Assembly (NCBI GenBank): GCA_027486495.1
Contig: JAIXOZ010000108.1
Location: 1 to 47,077 of the forward strand
DNA length: 47,077 nt
Source of the DNA: Comamonadaceae bacterium
GTDB taxonomy: Bacteria; Pseudomonadota; Gammaproteobacteria; Burkholderiales; Burkholderiaceae_C
Direction of reading: 5' to 3'
Shown one piece after another: positions 1 through 7,497 of this stretch (position 1 is the stretch's first letter; each line of letters opens with the position of its first letter). Below the pieces are notes generated by a model, which ran no database searches, was not told the DNA's origin, and saw only the letters and a list, made by a program, of their open reading frames with translations. A program made the translations under genes and the position numbers.

Positions 1-1019
1 TGCGCGTCCTGAAAACCGGTGTTGGCGCCCCGCACACCAAAGATGGGCAGCAGATGGGCGGCGTCGCCCATGAACAAGGTGCGTCCCACCAGATAGTCGG
101 GCAAAGTGAGCGTGCGGGCTGAATACACCGAGCACCAGTCCATCTCCCAGGGCTTGTCGGCGTGGCCAATCATGGCCAGTTGGGCGTTGATGCGGGTTTT
201 GAGTGATTCGAGCGACAAAGCTTGCTCGGGCGTTTCGCCTTCGGGCAGTTGCTAGTCCACGCGCCAGATGCCCAGAGGCTCTCGGTGCAGCAGCACGGTG
301 TTGCCGCGGTTCCATTCGGGGTCAAAAAAGGCCAGGCGCTCGGTGGGCAAAGGCAGTTCGATGCGGATGTCGGCGATGACAAAACGGCCTTCGTAAGACG
401 CGCCTTCAAGCTTGAGATCCAGCAGGCTGCGGATGGCCGAGCGGGCCCCGTCCGAGGCGACCAGCCACTCGGTCTGCAGGGTGTAGGGGCCTTCGGGGGT
501 GTCCACTTGCAGTTGGGCGTGGTCGGCATGCTGCGCCACCGCCGTGACGCGGTTGCCCCAGCGCAGATCGATCAGGGGGTTGGCCTCGCAGGCTTCGACC
601 AAGTACTGCTCCAAAAACTGCTGCTGCAGGTTGATCATGGGGCCAAAACGGTCGTTGTCGTCGTGCGGGGCTTCCATTCGAAAAACGCGCTGGCCCCGAT
701 AAAACGAGTTGCCAAAGCGCCAGGGCAAGCCGTTGTGTGTGACGCGTTCGGCCACACCCACCTGTTGCAGGATTTCCATGGAGCGGCGGGTGAACACGAT
801 GGCGCGGCTGCCCTCGCACACTTGTTGTTCCGATTCCAGCAGCACACAGGGCACCCCAAAGCGGGCCAGCTCCAGGGCAGCTGTCAGGCCCACCGGGCCG
901 CCACCGGCAATGACCACGGGGTGCAGCGGTTGCGCCGGGTGTTGAGAGGGCAACCAGGGCTGATGCACGGTGTAGTCGTAATAAATCGAGCTTATTGCCG
1001 CGTTGGCCGGCTGGTGCAT
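1..1019 (-). pseudogene. FAD-dependent aromatic-ring monooxygenase (PheA/TfdB/MhpA-like), interrupted by an in-frame TAG and truncated at the window edge
   Basis: The ATG at 1017-1019 follows a good AGGAG ribosome site. The N-terminus carries the dinucleotide-binding motif VVIAGGGPVGLTAALELA, and near residue 195 the DGARSAIR motif of the para-hydroxybenzoate hydroxylase fold. Reading stops at a TAG at 254-252, straight after GIWRVD. The same frame then continues without another stop to the window edge, encoding QLPEGETPEQALSLESLK and the second FAD motif GDAAHLLPIFGVRGANTGF. Homologues usually have WRxDYQL here, so the amber codon replaces a probable tyrosine. Such enzymes use NAD(P)H, FAD and O2 to hydroxylate aromatic or related substrates; the substrate here is unknown. 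It lies 70 bp downstream of a LuxR-type regulator gene on the same strand. Pseudogene, read error and suppressed stop are all possible; a single substitution explains it best. Confidence 0.8.
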
Positions 1020-1089
1020 GTTGGCTCCTGGGTGTGACGCAGCGGATTCAATGGAGGATGAGTTTAGACAAGACCCTTGATCGAAAGCG

Positions 1090-1977
1090 TCACCTTTTGG
1101 GGACAGTCTGAACCGTCCCCGGATCGAGCAACCAGGCTACCAGCGCCTTGTGACCTGAAACGTCCAGCTTTCGGTAAATGCGCTTGGTGTAGGTCTGCGC
1201 ACTGGCCAGCGTCAGGCCCAAGCGCAGGGCCAATTGTTCTGTGCTCAGCCCTTGCAGCAGGCCGCTAACGACATCCAGATCGCGTGGGGTGAGCACTGGG
1301 CCACGCAGGGCCAAGCGATCGAGCAACAAAGCCATCAAATCCGCACTGAGGACTTGCCCGGTGTAATGCAAACGCACGGCCTGCACGATCAGAGGCGCCA
1401 GAGCTTGCACAGTGGCCAACTCCTGATCCGTCATCAGCCCGTGCTCCAGTCCCCGGTAAAGGTTGACCGACAACCAGCGCCGGCCCTCATGCAACGACAA
1501 AATCGCCAAGCGCTCGGCCACGCGTGGCCATTCATAGCAAATTTGGCGGTAATCGGGGTGCTCGACAGCGTGAGCGGCTTGCCGGTGCAGCACGATGTGC
1601 GGATGCTGGGGCGTGGCCCTGAGGGCCATTTGGTGGTGCGACCGCATGGCCAGCTGCGCACCATCCAAGCGGTAAAAACGCTGAACGTAAGCCTGCGAAA
1701 TGTCGGGTAAGGCGAGGGTTCGGGCCTGATCCCCCACGGCCAGGGTGCGAGGACGCCCTACCCCCTCGAAGGAAAAAATCGTGCATTGCGCCATGGGCAC
1801 CCAAGTGGCCAGCAAACGCAAAATCTCCTCCGCCACGGCGTGGCGGTCAGAAGCGCCCAACTTGCCCATCAAGGCAGTCACCTTCAAAAGCGGCAAATCG
1901 GGCAATGCTGCGCCGGGGTCAGGACAAACCCAATGGCCAGCGGGGGCGAATATGCCAGAGCAGTCAGGACAGGTCAT
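1090..1977 (-). CDS. LuxR-type helix-turn-helix transcriptional regulator
   Basis: The product has 295 residues when read from the ATG at 1975-1977. A longer in-frame reading up to 2217 would run into the yigZ-like gene on the other strand and is less likely. The last ~65 residues form a typical LuxR/GerE domain: TPRDLDVVSGLLQGLS, then EQLALRLGLTLASAQTYTKR and IYRKLDV. The central part has no family I recognise; no response-regulator receiver signature is visible. The N-terminus has cysteines at 3, 6 and 18 (CPDC...CPDP), which might bind metal or act as a redox pair, but this is only a guess. No clear Shine-Dalgarno precedes the start. The broken monooxygenase gene follows 70 bp downstream on the same strand and is the obvious candidate target or partner. 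DNA binding is well supported; signal and regulon are unknown. Confidence 0.8.
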   Translation of the reverse strand: MTCPDCSGIFAPAGHWVCPDPGAALPDLPLLKVTALMGKLGASDRHAVAEEILRLLATWVPMAQCTIFSFEGVGRPRTLAVGDQARTLALPDISQAYVQRFYRLDGAQLAMRSHHQMALRATPQHPHIVLHRQAAHAVEHPDYRQICYEWPRVAERLAILSLHEGRRWLSVNLYRGLEHGLMTDQELATVQALAPLIVQAVRLHYTGQVLSADLMALLLDRLALRGPVLTPRDLDVVSGLLQGLSTEQLALRLGLTLASAQTYTKRIYRKLDVSGHKALVAWLLDPGTVQTVPKR

Positions 1978-2070
1978 GCACGTATTCTTAACGATTTGAA
2001 ACTCTGATGGCTGACGCCAGAGGTCCATTTGACATCTTGGATCACAGGCATCGTGGGGTATTCTTGAGTG

Positions 2071-2682
2071 ATGCCTTTCACCCTCGCGCACCCTGCCCAC
2101 CACGAGCTGGTCATCAAGAAAAGCCGATTCATCGCCTGCGTTGAATCGGTCGCTGGACGTGACGAGGCGCAGGCCCGGGTGGCGCAGCTCAAAGCCCAGC
2201 ACCCCGATGCTGCCCATGTGTGCTGGGCTTTGCTGGCCGGTGGCCAGTCAGCCGCCAACGACGATGGCGAACCTGGCGGCACCGCAGGTCGGCCCATGCT
2301 GGAGGTGCTGCGGCACCAAGAGATGGAAGGGGTCATGGCTTCGGTGGTGCGGTACTTTGGTGGGGTCAAGCTGGGGGCGGGTGGGCTGGTGCGGGCCTAC
2401 ACCGACGCGGTGGCGCAAGCGATGCTGACAGCCGAGAAAATTCCTGTGGTCAAACAAGCCAAGCTGGTGTGTTCGGTTCCCTATGCGCTAGAAGGCCTGG
2501 TCAGGCACGAGGTAGAACTGGCTGGGGCCAATTTGCTGGATGTGCAGCATGGCTCGTTGGTGAGTTTGCATTTTGCGCTGCCAGACCATCTGGCGGCGAC
2601 CCTGATGGGGCGACTGAACGAAAGTGGCAGGGGGCAGTTGCAATGGCTTGAGGGCGACAGGCTGGACGGGGGCTTGGTCTGA
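2071..2682 (+). CDS. yigZ: YigZ/IMPACT family protein
   Basis: A 203-residue protein of the YigZ/UPF0029 family, whose N-terminal domain resembles eukaryotic IMPACT. Diagnostic blocks are KKSRFIACV near the start, DDGEPGGTAGRPMLEVL in the middle and VVRYFGGVKLGAGGLVRAY, all at the expected spacing. A GTG lies one codon upstream at 2068, but the ATG at 2071 fits the family N-terminus. The C-terminal ~70 residues correspond to the second domain seen in full-length YigZ. The biochemical role is not settled; a link to nucleic-acid binding or translation is suggested by IMPACT. It is divergent from the LuxR-type gene across a 93-bp spacer and lies 11 bp before the first chromate-transporter gene, so it may be cotranscribed with that pair. 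Confidence 0.88.
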   Translation: MPFTLAHPAHHELVIKKSRFIACVESVAGRDEAQARVAQLKAQHPDAAHVCWALLAGGQSAANDDGEPGGTAGRPMLEVLRHQEMEGVMASVVRYFGGVKLGAGGLVRAYTDAVAQAMLTAEKIPVVKQAKLVCSVPYALEGLVRHEVELAGANLLDVQHGSLVSLHFALPDHLAATLMGRLNESGRGQLQWLEGDRLDGGLV

Positions 2683-2693
2683 TAATTCCACCC

Positions 2694-3290
2694 ATGCCTG
2701 AAAATTTGCCTCTTCGCCAGCCCAGCTCCAAAACCGATTTGTTTGTGTCATTCACTTGGCTGGCCCTACAAGGCTTTGGCGGGGTGCTGGCCGTGGTCCA
2801 GCGCGAGTTGGTCGAGAAAAAACGCTGGATGACGCAGGCTCAATTTGTTGAAGACTGGGCCGTGGCGCAAATTTTGCCCGGTCCCAATGTGGTGAATTTT
2901 TGCCTGATGATCGGCGGCCGTTATTTTGGTTTGGCCGGTGCCCTGGCTTCTTTGGCGGGTTTGCTGTTGGCCCCGCTGGCGGTGGTGTTGGTGTTGGCCA
3001 TGGCTTTTGGCGGCGTGTCGGATGCCGCATGGGCGCAAGGCGCGTTGCGCGGCATGGGTGCCGTGGCGGCTGGATTGATCGCTGCGACCGGCATCAAATT
3101 GATGAGTGCCTTGAAACAAAACCCCATGGGACTGCCGGTGTGCACAGCCGTCATGCTGGTCACCTTTGTCTGCGTGAGCGTCTTACGCTGGCCGCTGATT
3201 TGGGTCTTGCTGGGGGTGGGCAGTGCCGCTTGCGGTTGGGCTTATGTGCAGCTGCTGCAGCAAAAGTTGGACAAAGGGGACGCTGCATGA
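2694..3290 (+). CDS. Chromate transporter, first (N-type) short subunit
   Basis: A 198-residue hydrophobic inner-membrane protein of the chromate ion transporter (CHR) family, single-domain type. The CHR signature is visible: FTWLALQGFGGVLAVVQREL near residues 19-38 and AQILPGPNVVNFCLMIGGRY near 58-77, followed by several membrane segments. Full-length ChrA has two such domains fused (~400 residues); here the domain is a separate gene, and a second CHR gene follows with a 4-bp ATGA overlap. By family knowledge the two products probably form a heterodimer exporting chromate in exchange or symport with another ion, although many CHR pairs remain untested. No chrB-like regulator is adjacent. Confidence 0.88.
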   Translation: MPENLPLRQPSSKTDLFVSFTWLALQGFGGVLAVVQRELVEKKRWMTQAQFVEDWAVAQILPGPNVVNFCLMIGGRYFGLAGALASLAGLLLAPLAVVLVLAMAFGGVSDAAWAQGALRGMGAVAAGLIAATGIKLMSALKQNPMGLPVCTAVMLVTFVCVSVLRWPLIWVLLGVGSAACGWAYVQLLQQKLDKGDAA

Positions 3291-3889
3291 ACTTGGCCAT
3301 TGAACTGAGCGTCAGTGATTGGTTGACGTTTTTCAACCACTTTTTGTCCCTGTCCCTGTTGGCTGTGGGTGGAGCGATCATCACGGCCCCCGACATGCAC
3401 CGGTTCTTGGTGGACGAGCACCAGTGGCTGAGCGATCAACAGTTCACATCGTCCATCGCCTTGGCGCAGTCGGCACCGGGACCCAACGTGTTGTTCGTGG
3501 CCGTGATGGGCTGGAACGTGGGTTTGAACGCCGGTGCGGGTTTGGGCGGCGGCTGGTTCAGTGTGGGTTTGTCGGCTCTGGGCGTGGCGCTGAGTTTGAT
3601 CGGCATCATGCTGCCCTCGTCCATATTGACCTACACCACCACGCGTTGGGCGCAGCGCCACCGCGACAATTTGGGTGTGCGGGCCTTCAAACTGGGCATG
3701 GCACCGGTGGTCATTGCTCTGCTGGTCTCTACGGGCTGGTTGCTCACGGCGGGTCACAACCAGCCAGCGAAAGATTGGCCGCTGTGGCTGCTCACGACCG
3801 TGGCCATGGTGCTGGTCTGGCGCACCCGCATCCACTTGTTGTGGTTGATTGGTGCGGGCGCCGTGATCGGCGCCCTCGGCTGGGTTTGA
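3287..3889 (+). CDS. Chromate transporter, second (C-type) short subunit
   Basis: A 200-residue inner-membrane protein and the partner of the preceding gene. Its ATG at 3287 overlaps the upstream TGA and is preceded by AAGGGGA, favouring this start over longer readings that would run through the first subunit. CHR motifs are LLAVGGAIITAPDMHRFLV and ALAQSAPGPNVLFVAVMGWN, followed by hydrophobic segments to the C-terminus. In paired short CHR systems the two halves are thought to insert with opposite topology and work together, so this gene should be read with its neighbour as one transporter. It converges with the small lipoprotein gene, the two stop codons being only four bases apart. Confidence 0.87.
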   Translation: MNLAIELSVSDWLTFFNHFLSLSLLAVGGAIITAPDMHRFLVDEHQWLSDQQFTSSIALAQSAPGPNVLFVAVMGWNVGLNAGAGLGGGWFSVGLSALGVALSLIGIMLPSSILTYTTTRWAQRHRDNLGVRAFKLGMAPVVIALLVSTGWLLTAGHNQPAKDWPLWLLTTVAMVLVWRTRIHLLWLIGAGAVIGALGWV

Positions 3890-3893
3890 GGCC

Positions 3894-4244
3894 TTAGCGA
3901 GGGCTCTCGAAGAACACCGTATTCGAGAAATCGCTGACCTCGAAATAGACTTTTTTCTCGCCCGGATCGACTTCGAAATTGAAGTTCTCATCGAGCACGC
4001 CGTAACCGTAGCGGTAGGCACGGGCTTTGCCGTCGTCTGTGCCCAAAGCGGTGCTGACTTTGTCCACCTTGATGAATCGGCGCACCAGCTTCTCGCCTGC
4101 ATACACCTCCATCACACCATTGGTGCCGGTCCAGTTCTGGATGCTGCGGCTGATTTTGTTTTGCTGCTCTTGAGTGCAGGCGGCCAACAGGCTGGCTGCG
4201 CCTACCGCAAAAATTAAAGCCATTCGGCTGGTTATGGTTGACAT
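3894..4244 (-). CDS. Small outer-envelope lipoprotein of unknown function
   Basis: A 116-residue protein with a lipoprotein signal peptide: a short charged start, a hydrophobic run and the lipobox LLAAC, with Cys23 as the lipidated residue. The mature part (~94 residues) begins TQEQQNKISRSIQNWTG and then looks beta-rich, with many charged residues (EKLVRRFIKVDKVSTALG, VDPGEKKVYFEV). I do not recognise a family. The chosen ATG at 4242-4244 has a strong GGGAG site upstream; a longer reading would overlap rlmB and lacks a ribosome site. The gene lies 44 bp downstream of rlmB on the same strand and converges with the chromate transporter pair. Lipoprotein status is well supported; function is unknown. 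Confidence 0.8.
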   Translation of the reverse strand: MSTITSRMALIFAVGAASLLAACTQEQQNKISRSIQNWTGTNGVMEVYAGEKLVRRFIKVDKVSTALGTDDGKARAYRYGYGVLDENFNFEVDPGEKKVYFEVSDFSNTVFFESPR

Positions 4245-4288
4245 GACGGACTCCCTTTTTTTGAAAAATAAATGAATTAACAGGTGGT

Positions 4289-5023
4289 TCAGCAGCGCTG
4301 GCGCAAGGCTTCGTACAGGCAAACGCCGCTGGCTACTGACACGTTCAAGCTCTCCACTGCACCCCGCATGGGGATGCTGACCAGCTCGTCGCAGTTCTTG
4401 CGCGTCAGCTGGCGCATGCCCGCGCCCTCAGCGCCCAGCACCAGGGCGGTGGGCACTTTCAGGTCGGCTTGGTAAATGTTGCGGGGCGCATCGTCGCTGG
4501 TGCCCACGATCCAGATCTCGCGCTCCTTGAGTTCGCCCAAGGTGCGCGCCAGGTTGGTGACCATGAAATACGGCATGGTTTCGGCCGCGCCGCTGGCCAC
4601 CTTGGCCACGGTGGCATTGATGCCCGCCGCATGGTCTTTGGGGGCAATGACCGCATGCGCACCCGCACCATCGGCCACTCGCAAACACGCGCCCAGGTTG
4701 TGCGGATCGGTCACGCCGTCCAGCACCAAGAGCAAAGGCGGGCCTTCAACGGTATCGAGCAGGTCGTCCAAGGAATGGTTTTGGGGCATGGGCGCGACCA
4801 TGGCCACCACGCCCTGGTGACCATGACCACCGGCCAGCTTGGCCAGGCGCTCACCGTCCGATTCGATCATGCGCATGCCCGAATCACGGGCCTTGTCGAT
4901 GAACTGCCGCATGCGCGCATCGCGGCGGGTGACCTCGTAATGGATTTCAACAACGGATTGGGGGGCGATCTTGAGGCGAACGCCCACGGCATGAAAGCCG
5001 AACAGCACTTTATGGGATGACAT
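4289..5023 (-). CDS. rlmB: 23S rRNA (guanosine-2'-O-)-methyltransferase RlmB
   Basis: A 244-residue SpoU-class (SPOUT) methyltransferase. The N-terminal substrate-binding domain contains LFGFHAVGVRLK, and the C-terminal knot contains the three SpoU motifs: LVLDGVTDPHNLGACLRVAD, ALVLGAEGAGMRQLTRKNCD and IPMRGAVESLNVSVASGVCL. RlmB methylates the ribose of a conserved guanosine (2251 in E. coli numbering) in the peptidyl-transferase P-loop of 23S rRNA, using S-adenosylmethionine. Length and motifs match the family, and the N-terminal pattern separates it from TrmH. It lies 61 bp downstream of the YbbA-like ATPase gene. In many bacteria rlmB follows rnr (RNase R), but rnr is not in this window. 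Confidence 0.93.
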   Translation of the reverse strand: MSSHKVLFGFHAVGVRLKIAPQSVVEIHYEVTRRDARMRQFIDKARDSGMRMIESDGERLAKLAGGHGHQGVVAMVAPMPQNHSLDDLLDTVEGPPLLLVLDGVTDPHNLGACLRVADGAGAHAVIAPKDHAAGINATVAKVASGAAETMPYFMVTNLARTLGELKEREIWIVGTSDDAPRNIYQADLKVPTALVLGAEGAGMRQLTRKNCDELVSIPMRGAVESLNVSVASGVCLYEALRQRC

Positions 5024-5084
5024 CCGGAGATTATCGTTGCTTGAAACATGCGTCGGTCAGGCTCGCCCAAAACGTGCCCCAGTT

Positions 5085-5774
5085 TCAGCTTTGGGATTGT
5101 GCAGGCTCCGTCAAGCGACCTACCTGGATCACCAAGCTGCGCTCGCATTTGGCGGCCAGCAGGCGGTCGTGAGTGACCAGAACCAAGGTTGTGCCCTGCT
5201 CGCGGTTGAGCGCGAACATCAAATCCATGATCGACTCACCGGTGGCATGGTCCAGGCTGCCGGTGGGCTCGTCAGCCAGCAACACATCGGGTTGCACCAC
5301 AAAGGCACGGGCCAGGGCCACACGCTGCTGCTCACCACCACTGAGCACTTTGGGCAGGTGCTTCAAGCGCTCACCCAGGCCCACGCGCTGCAGCATGGCC
5401 GTGGCAGTGGCGCGGGCATCCGGCCGATCGGCCAACTCCAGGGGCAGCATGACGTTTTCCAACGCTGTCAGATTGGGCATCAACTGAAAACTCTGGAACA
5501 CAAATCCCACATGCTGGGCTCGCACCGCCGCGCGCTCGTCCTCGGACAAATCGAACAGCGACTGCCCTGCCAACACCACCTGCCCGGTGCTGGGCGTGTC
5601 CAGTCCGGCCAGGATCGCCAGCAGTGTGCTTTTGCCTGAACCAGAAGCACCGACAATGGCCGCTGTTTCCCCGGCGTTCAGTGAGAAATCGATATCACGC
5701 AAAATGCGCAGTTCGCCGCTGGCGTCTTGCACTGTTTTGGAGACGCCACGCACGGCAAGGATGGATTCAGGCAT
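5085..5774 (-). CDS. ybbA: ABC transporter ATP-binding protein, YbbA/LolD type
   Basis: A 229-residue ABC ATPase with Walker A (GASGSGKST, residues 42-50), the signature LSGGEQQR, Walker B VLLADEPTG and the H-loop LVTHD. It belongs to the LolD/MacB/YbbA group that pairs with FtsX-like permeases and powers lipid or protein extraction from the inner membrane. The divergent tesA neighbour is the classic E. coli ybbA arrangement and supports the YbbA name. Its ATG (5774-5772) overlaps the tesA ATG (5773-5775) in a single CATG, so each gene's promoter must lie inside the other gene. AAAGG in the tesA 5' end is a suitable ribosome site. The expected YbbP-type permease is not next to it: rlmB follows instead. 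Confidence 0.88.
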   Translation of the reverse strand: MPESILAVRGVSKTVQDASGELRILRDIDFSLNAGETAAIVGASGSGKSTLLAILAGLDTPSTGQVVLAGQSLFDLSEDERAAVRAQHVGFVFQSFQLMPNLTALENVMLPLELADRPDARATATAMLQRVGLGERLKHLPKVLSGGEQQRVALARAFVVQPDVLLADEPTGSLDHATGESIMDLMFALNREQGTTLVLVTHDRLLAAKCERSLVIQVGRLTEPAQSQS

Positions 5775-6423
5775 GCACAAACCTTTGTTGAGACGACGCC
5801 ACTTTAACTGGACCTTGCTGGCCCTTGCCAACTGGGGCCTTGCCGCGCCAGCCAGGGCAGCCTCTGGGCAGCGCATTTTGGTGGTGGGCGACTCCCTCAG
5901 CGCCGAATACGGCCTGGCACGCGGCACCGGTTGGGTGGCCTTGCTGCAAAAACAGCTGGCCACCGAAAAGCCCGGCGTGCAGGTCATCAATGCCAGCATC
6001 AGCGGCGACACCACGTCGGGCGGGCGCGCTCGCCTGCCCGCCTTGATCCAACGCCACCAACCCAGCCATGTGGTCATCGAGCTGGGCGGCAACGACGCCT
6101 TGCGTGGCCTGCCCATGGCCATGACACAAGGCAATTTGCTGGCCATGACCCAACAAGCACAATCGGCCGGGGCCCAAGTTCTTTTGCTGGGCATGCAAAT
6201 GCCGCCCAACTACGGCCCCGAGATGGCGCGGCAATTTGAAGCCGCGTATGCCCAAGTGGCCAAAAGCCAGAAGGCCGCTCTGGTTCCATTCTTTTTGAAA
6301 GGCGTGGGCGACGATCCCGAGCCGCTCAAATGGTTCCAGAGCGACCGTATCCACCCCAATGAAGCCGCGCAGCCGCGCATGCTGGCCAACGTCTGGCCCA
6401 CTTTGAAGAAACAATTGAAATGA
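5773..6423 (+). CDS. tesA: TesA-like arylesterase / lysophospholipase (SGNH hydrolase)
   Basis: A 216-residue exported SGNH-family esterase. The N-terminus has a signal peptide with an RRRHF start that could be Tat- or Sec-directed, ending near APARA. Catalytic blocks are block I VVGDSLSAEYG (nucleophile Ser41), block III ELGGNDALRG, and block V DRIHPN with the Asp and His of the triad. In E. coli TesA is a periplasmic thioesterase, protease I and lysophospholipase L1; homologues here are usually annotated arylesterase. AAGGATGG just upstream fits the ATG at 5773, while an in-frame ATG at 5761 would put that site too close. It is divergent from ybbA and its stop overlaps mnmH by an ATGA, so the two are probably translated from one message. 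Confidence 0.9.
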   Translation: MHKPLLRRRHFNWTLLALANWGLAAPARAASGQRILVVGDSLSAEYGLARGTGWVALLQKQLATEKPGVQVINASISGDTTSGGRARLPALIQRHQPSHVVIELGGNDALRGLPMAMTQGNLLAMTQQAQSAGAQVLLLGMQMPPNYGPEMARQFEAAYAQVAKSQKAALVPFFLKGVGDDPEPLKWFQSDRIHPNEAAQPRMLANVWPTLKKQLK

Positions 6424-7478
6424 GCCTTCACCTGATCTCGGCCTTGGCTGCCATGGCCCGACTGGACCAGTTTGACGCCATCCTCGACGCCCGCTCTGAA
6501 GGAGAACACGCCGAGGACCATCTGCCTGGCGCCCAGAGCTGGCCTTCGCTGAACAACGAAGAGCGCATCAAGGTGGGCACGCTGTACAAACAGGTCAACC
6601 CCTTCGAGGCGCAAAAAGTGGGGGCTGCGCTGGTGGCCAAAAACATCGCCCGCCACATCGAAAACCAGGTGATGGACAAGCCCAAGAACTGGCAACCGCT
6701 GGTGTACTGCTGGCGTGGGGGCAAGCGCAGCAACTCGCTGGCGCTGATCCTGGGGCAAATCGGCTTCAAGGTGCACCTGATCGAAGGCGGCTACAAGGCT
6801 TTTCGCAAAGAGGTAATGGAAGACATCCCACGCCAAGCCCAGCGACTGCAATTCAAGGTGTTGTGTGGACCCACCGGCTCTGGCAAGACCCGCTTGCTGC
6901 AAGCATTGGCCCAAGAAGGCGCTCAGGTTCTGGACCTGGAAGCCATTGCCTGCCACCGCAGTTCGGTGCTGGGCTTGATTCCGGGCACGCCACAACCTAG
7001 CCAAAAGGCGTTTGACACGCAGGTTTGGGATGCGTTGCGTGGTTTCAGCGTGGACCGTCCGGTGTTTGTCGAAGCCGAAAGCAAAAAGGTGGGGAATCTG
7101 GCGGTGCCAGATGCGCTCATGAACGCCATGCGGGCCAGCCCCTGTCTGCGGGTGGATCTGTCAATCGTGAATCGGGTGAGTTTGCTGCTGGAGGACTATG
7201 CGTTCTTCACAGAGGACCGCGCCCTGTTCGCCGACCGCTTGGAGAAACTGGTGGCACTGCGTGGCAAAGCCGTGGTGCAAGGCTGGCAAGAACGCATTGA
7301 GCGCGGGGAAATGCGCGAGGTGGTGACCGAATTGCTCTCAGGCCACTATGACCCGGGGTACGAGACCTCCACCGGCAACAACTTTGTGCATTACGCCCAA
7401 GCCCCGCTGATCACCCCTGCAAGCCACCACATGACCGACATGCAAGCTTTGGCGAGGAATCTGACGCCAAAGTCTTAA
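6420..7478 (+). CDS. mnmH: tRNA 2-selenouridine / geranyl-2-thiouridine synthase MnmH (SelU)
   Basis: A 352-residue protein with an N-terminal rhodanese domain, active-site Cys97 in LVYCWRGGKRSNS, and a C-terminal P-loop domain with GPTGSGKT at residues 150-157. MnmH acts on the wobble 2-thiouridine of tRNA Lys, Glu and Gln: it first geranylates the sulfur and then exchanges it for selenium from selenophosphate. Length and Cys position match the E. coli enzyme. The ATG overlaps the tesA stop. The selenophosphate synthetase gene selD, often next to mnmH, is not in this window, so the sequence alone does not show whether selenium is the in vivo donor. It converges with the small basic-protein gene 19 bp beyond its stop. 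Confidence 0.93.
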   Translation: MSLHLISALAAMARLDQFDAILDARSEGEHAEDHLPGAQSWPSLNNEERIKVGTLYKQVNPFEAQKVGAALVAKNIARHIENQVMDKPKNWQPLVYCWRGGKRSNSLALILGQIGFKVHLIEGGYKAFRKEVMEDIPRQAQRLQFKVLCGPTGSGKTRLLQALAQEGAQVLDLEAIACHRSSVLGLIPGTPQPSQKAFDTQVWDALRGFSVDRPVFVEAESKKVGNLAVPDALMNAMRASPCLRVDLSIVNRVSLLLEDYAFFTEDRALFADRLEKLVALRGKAVVQGWQERIERGEMREVVTELLSGHYDPGYETSTGNNFVHYAQAPLITPASHHMTDMQALARNLTPKS

Positions 7479-7497
7479 GCAGCGTTGAGCAGGTGAT

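Noticed and set aside
222-1037. 271-codon open frame opposite the monooxygenase, spanning the amber site
   Set aside because: The minus-strand frame has clear FAD-enzyme motifs on both sides of the TAG; this plus-strand frame has none.
2029-2064. TTGACA at 2029-2034 as the -35 box of a yigZ promoter
   Set aside because: The hexamer is perfect, but no acceptable -10 lies 15-19 bases downstream (TATTCT is 24 bases away).
1978-2217. 80-residue N-terminal extension of the LuxR-type regulator
   Set aside because: It would lie antisense to the start of yigZ and over the divergent spacer, with no domain in the extension.
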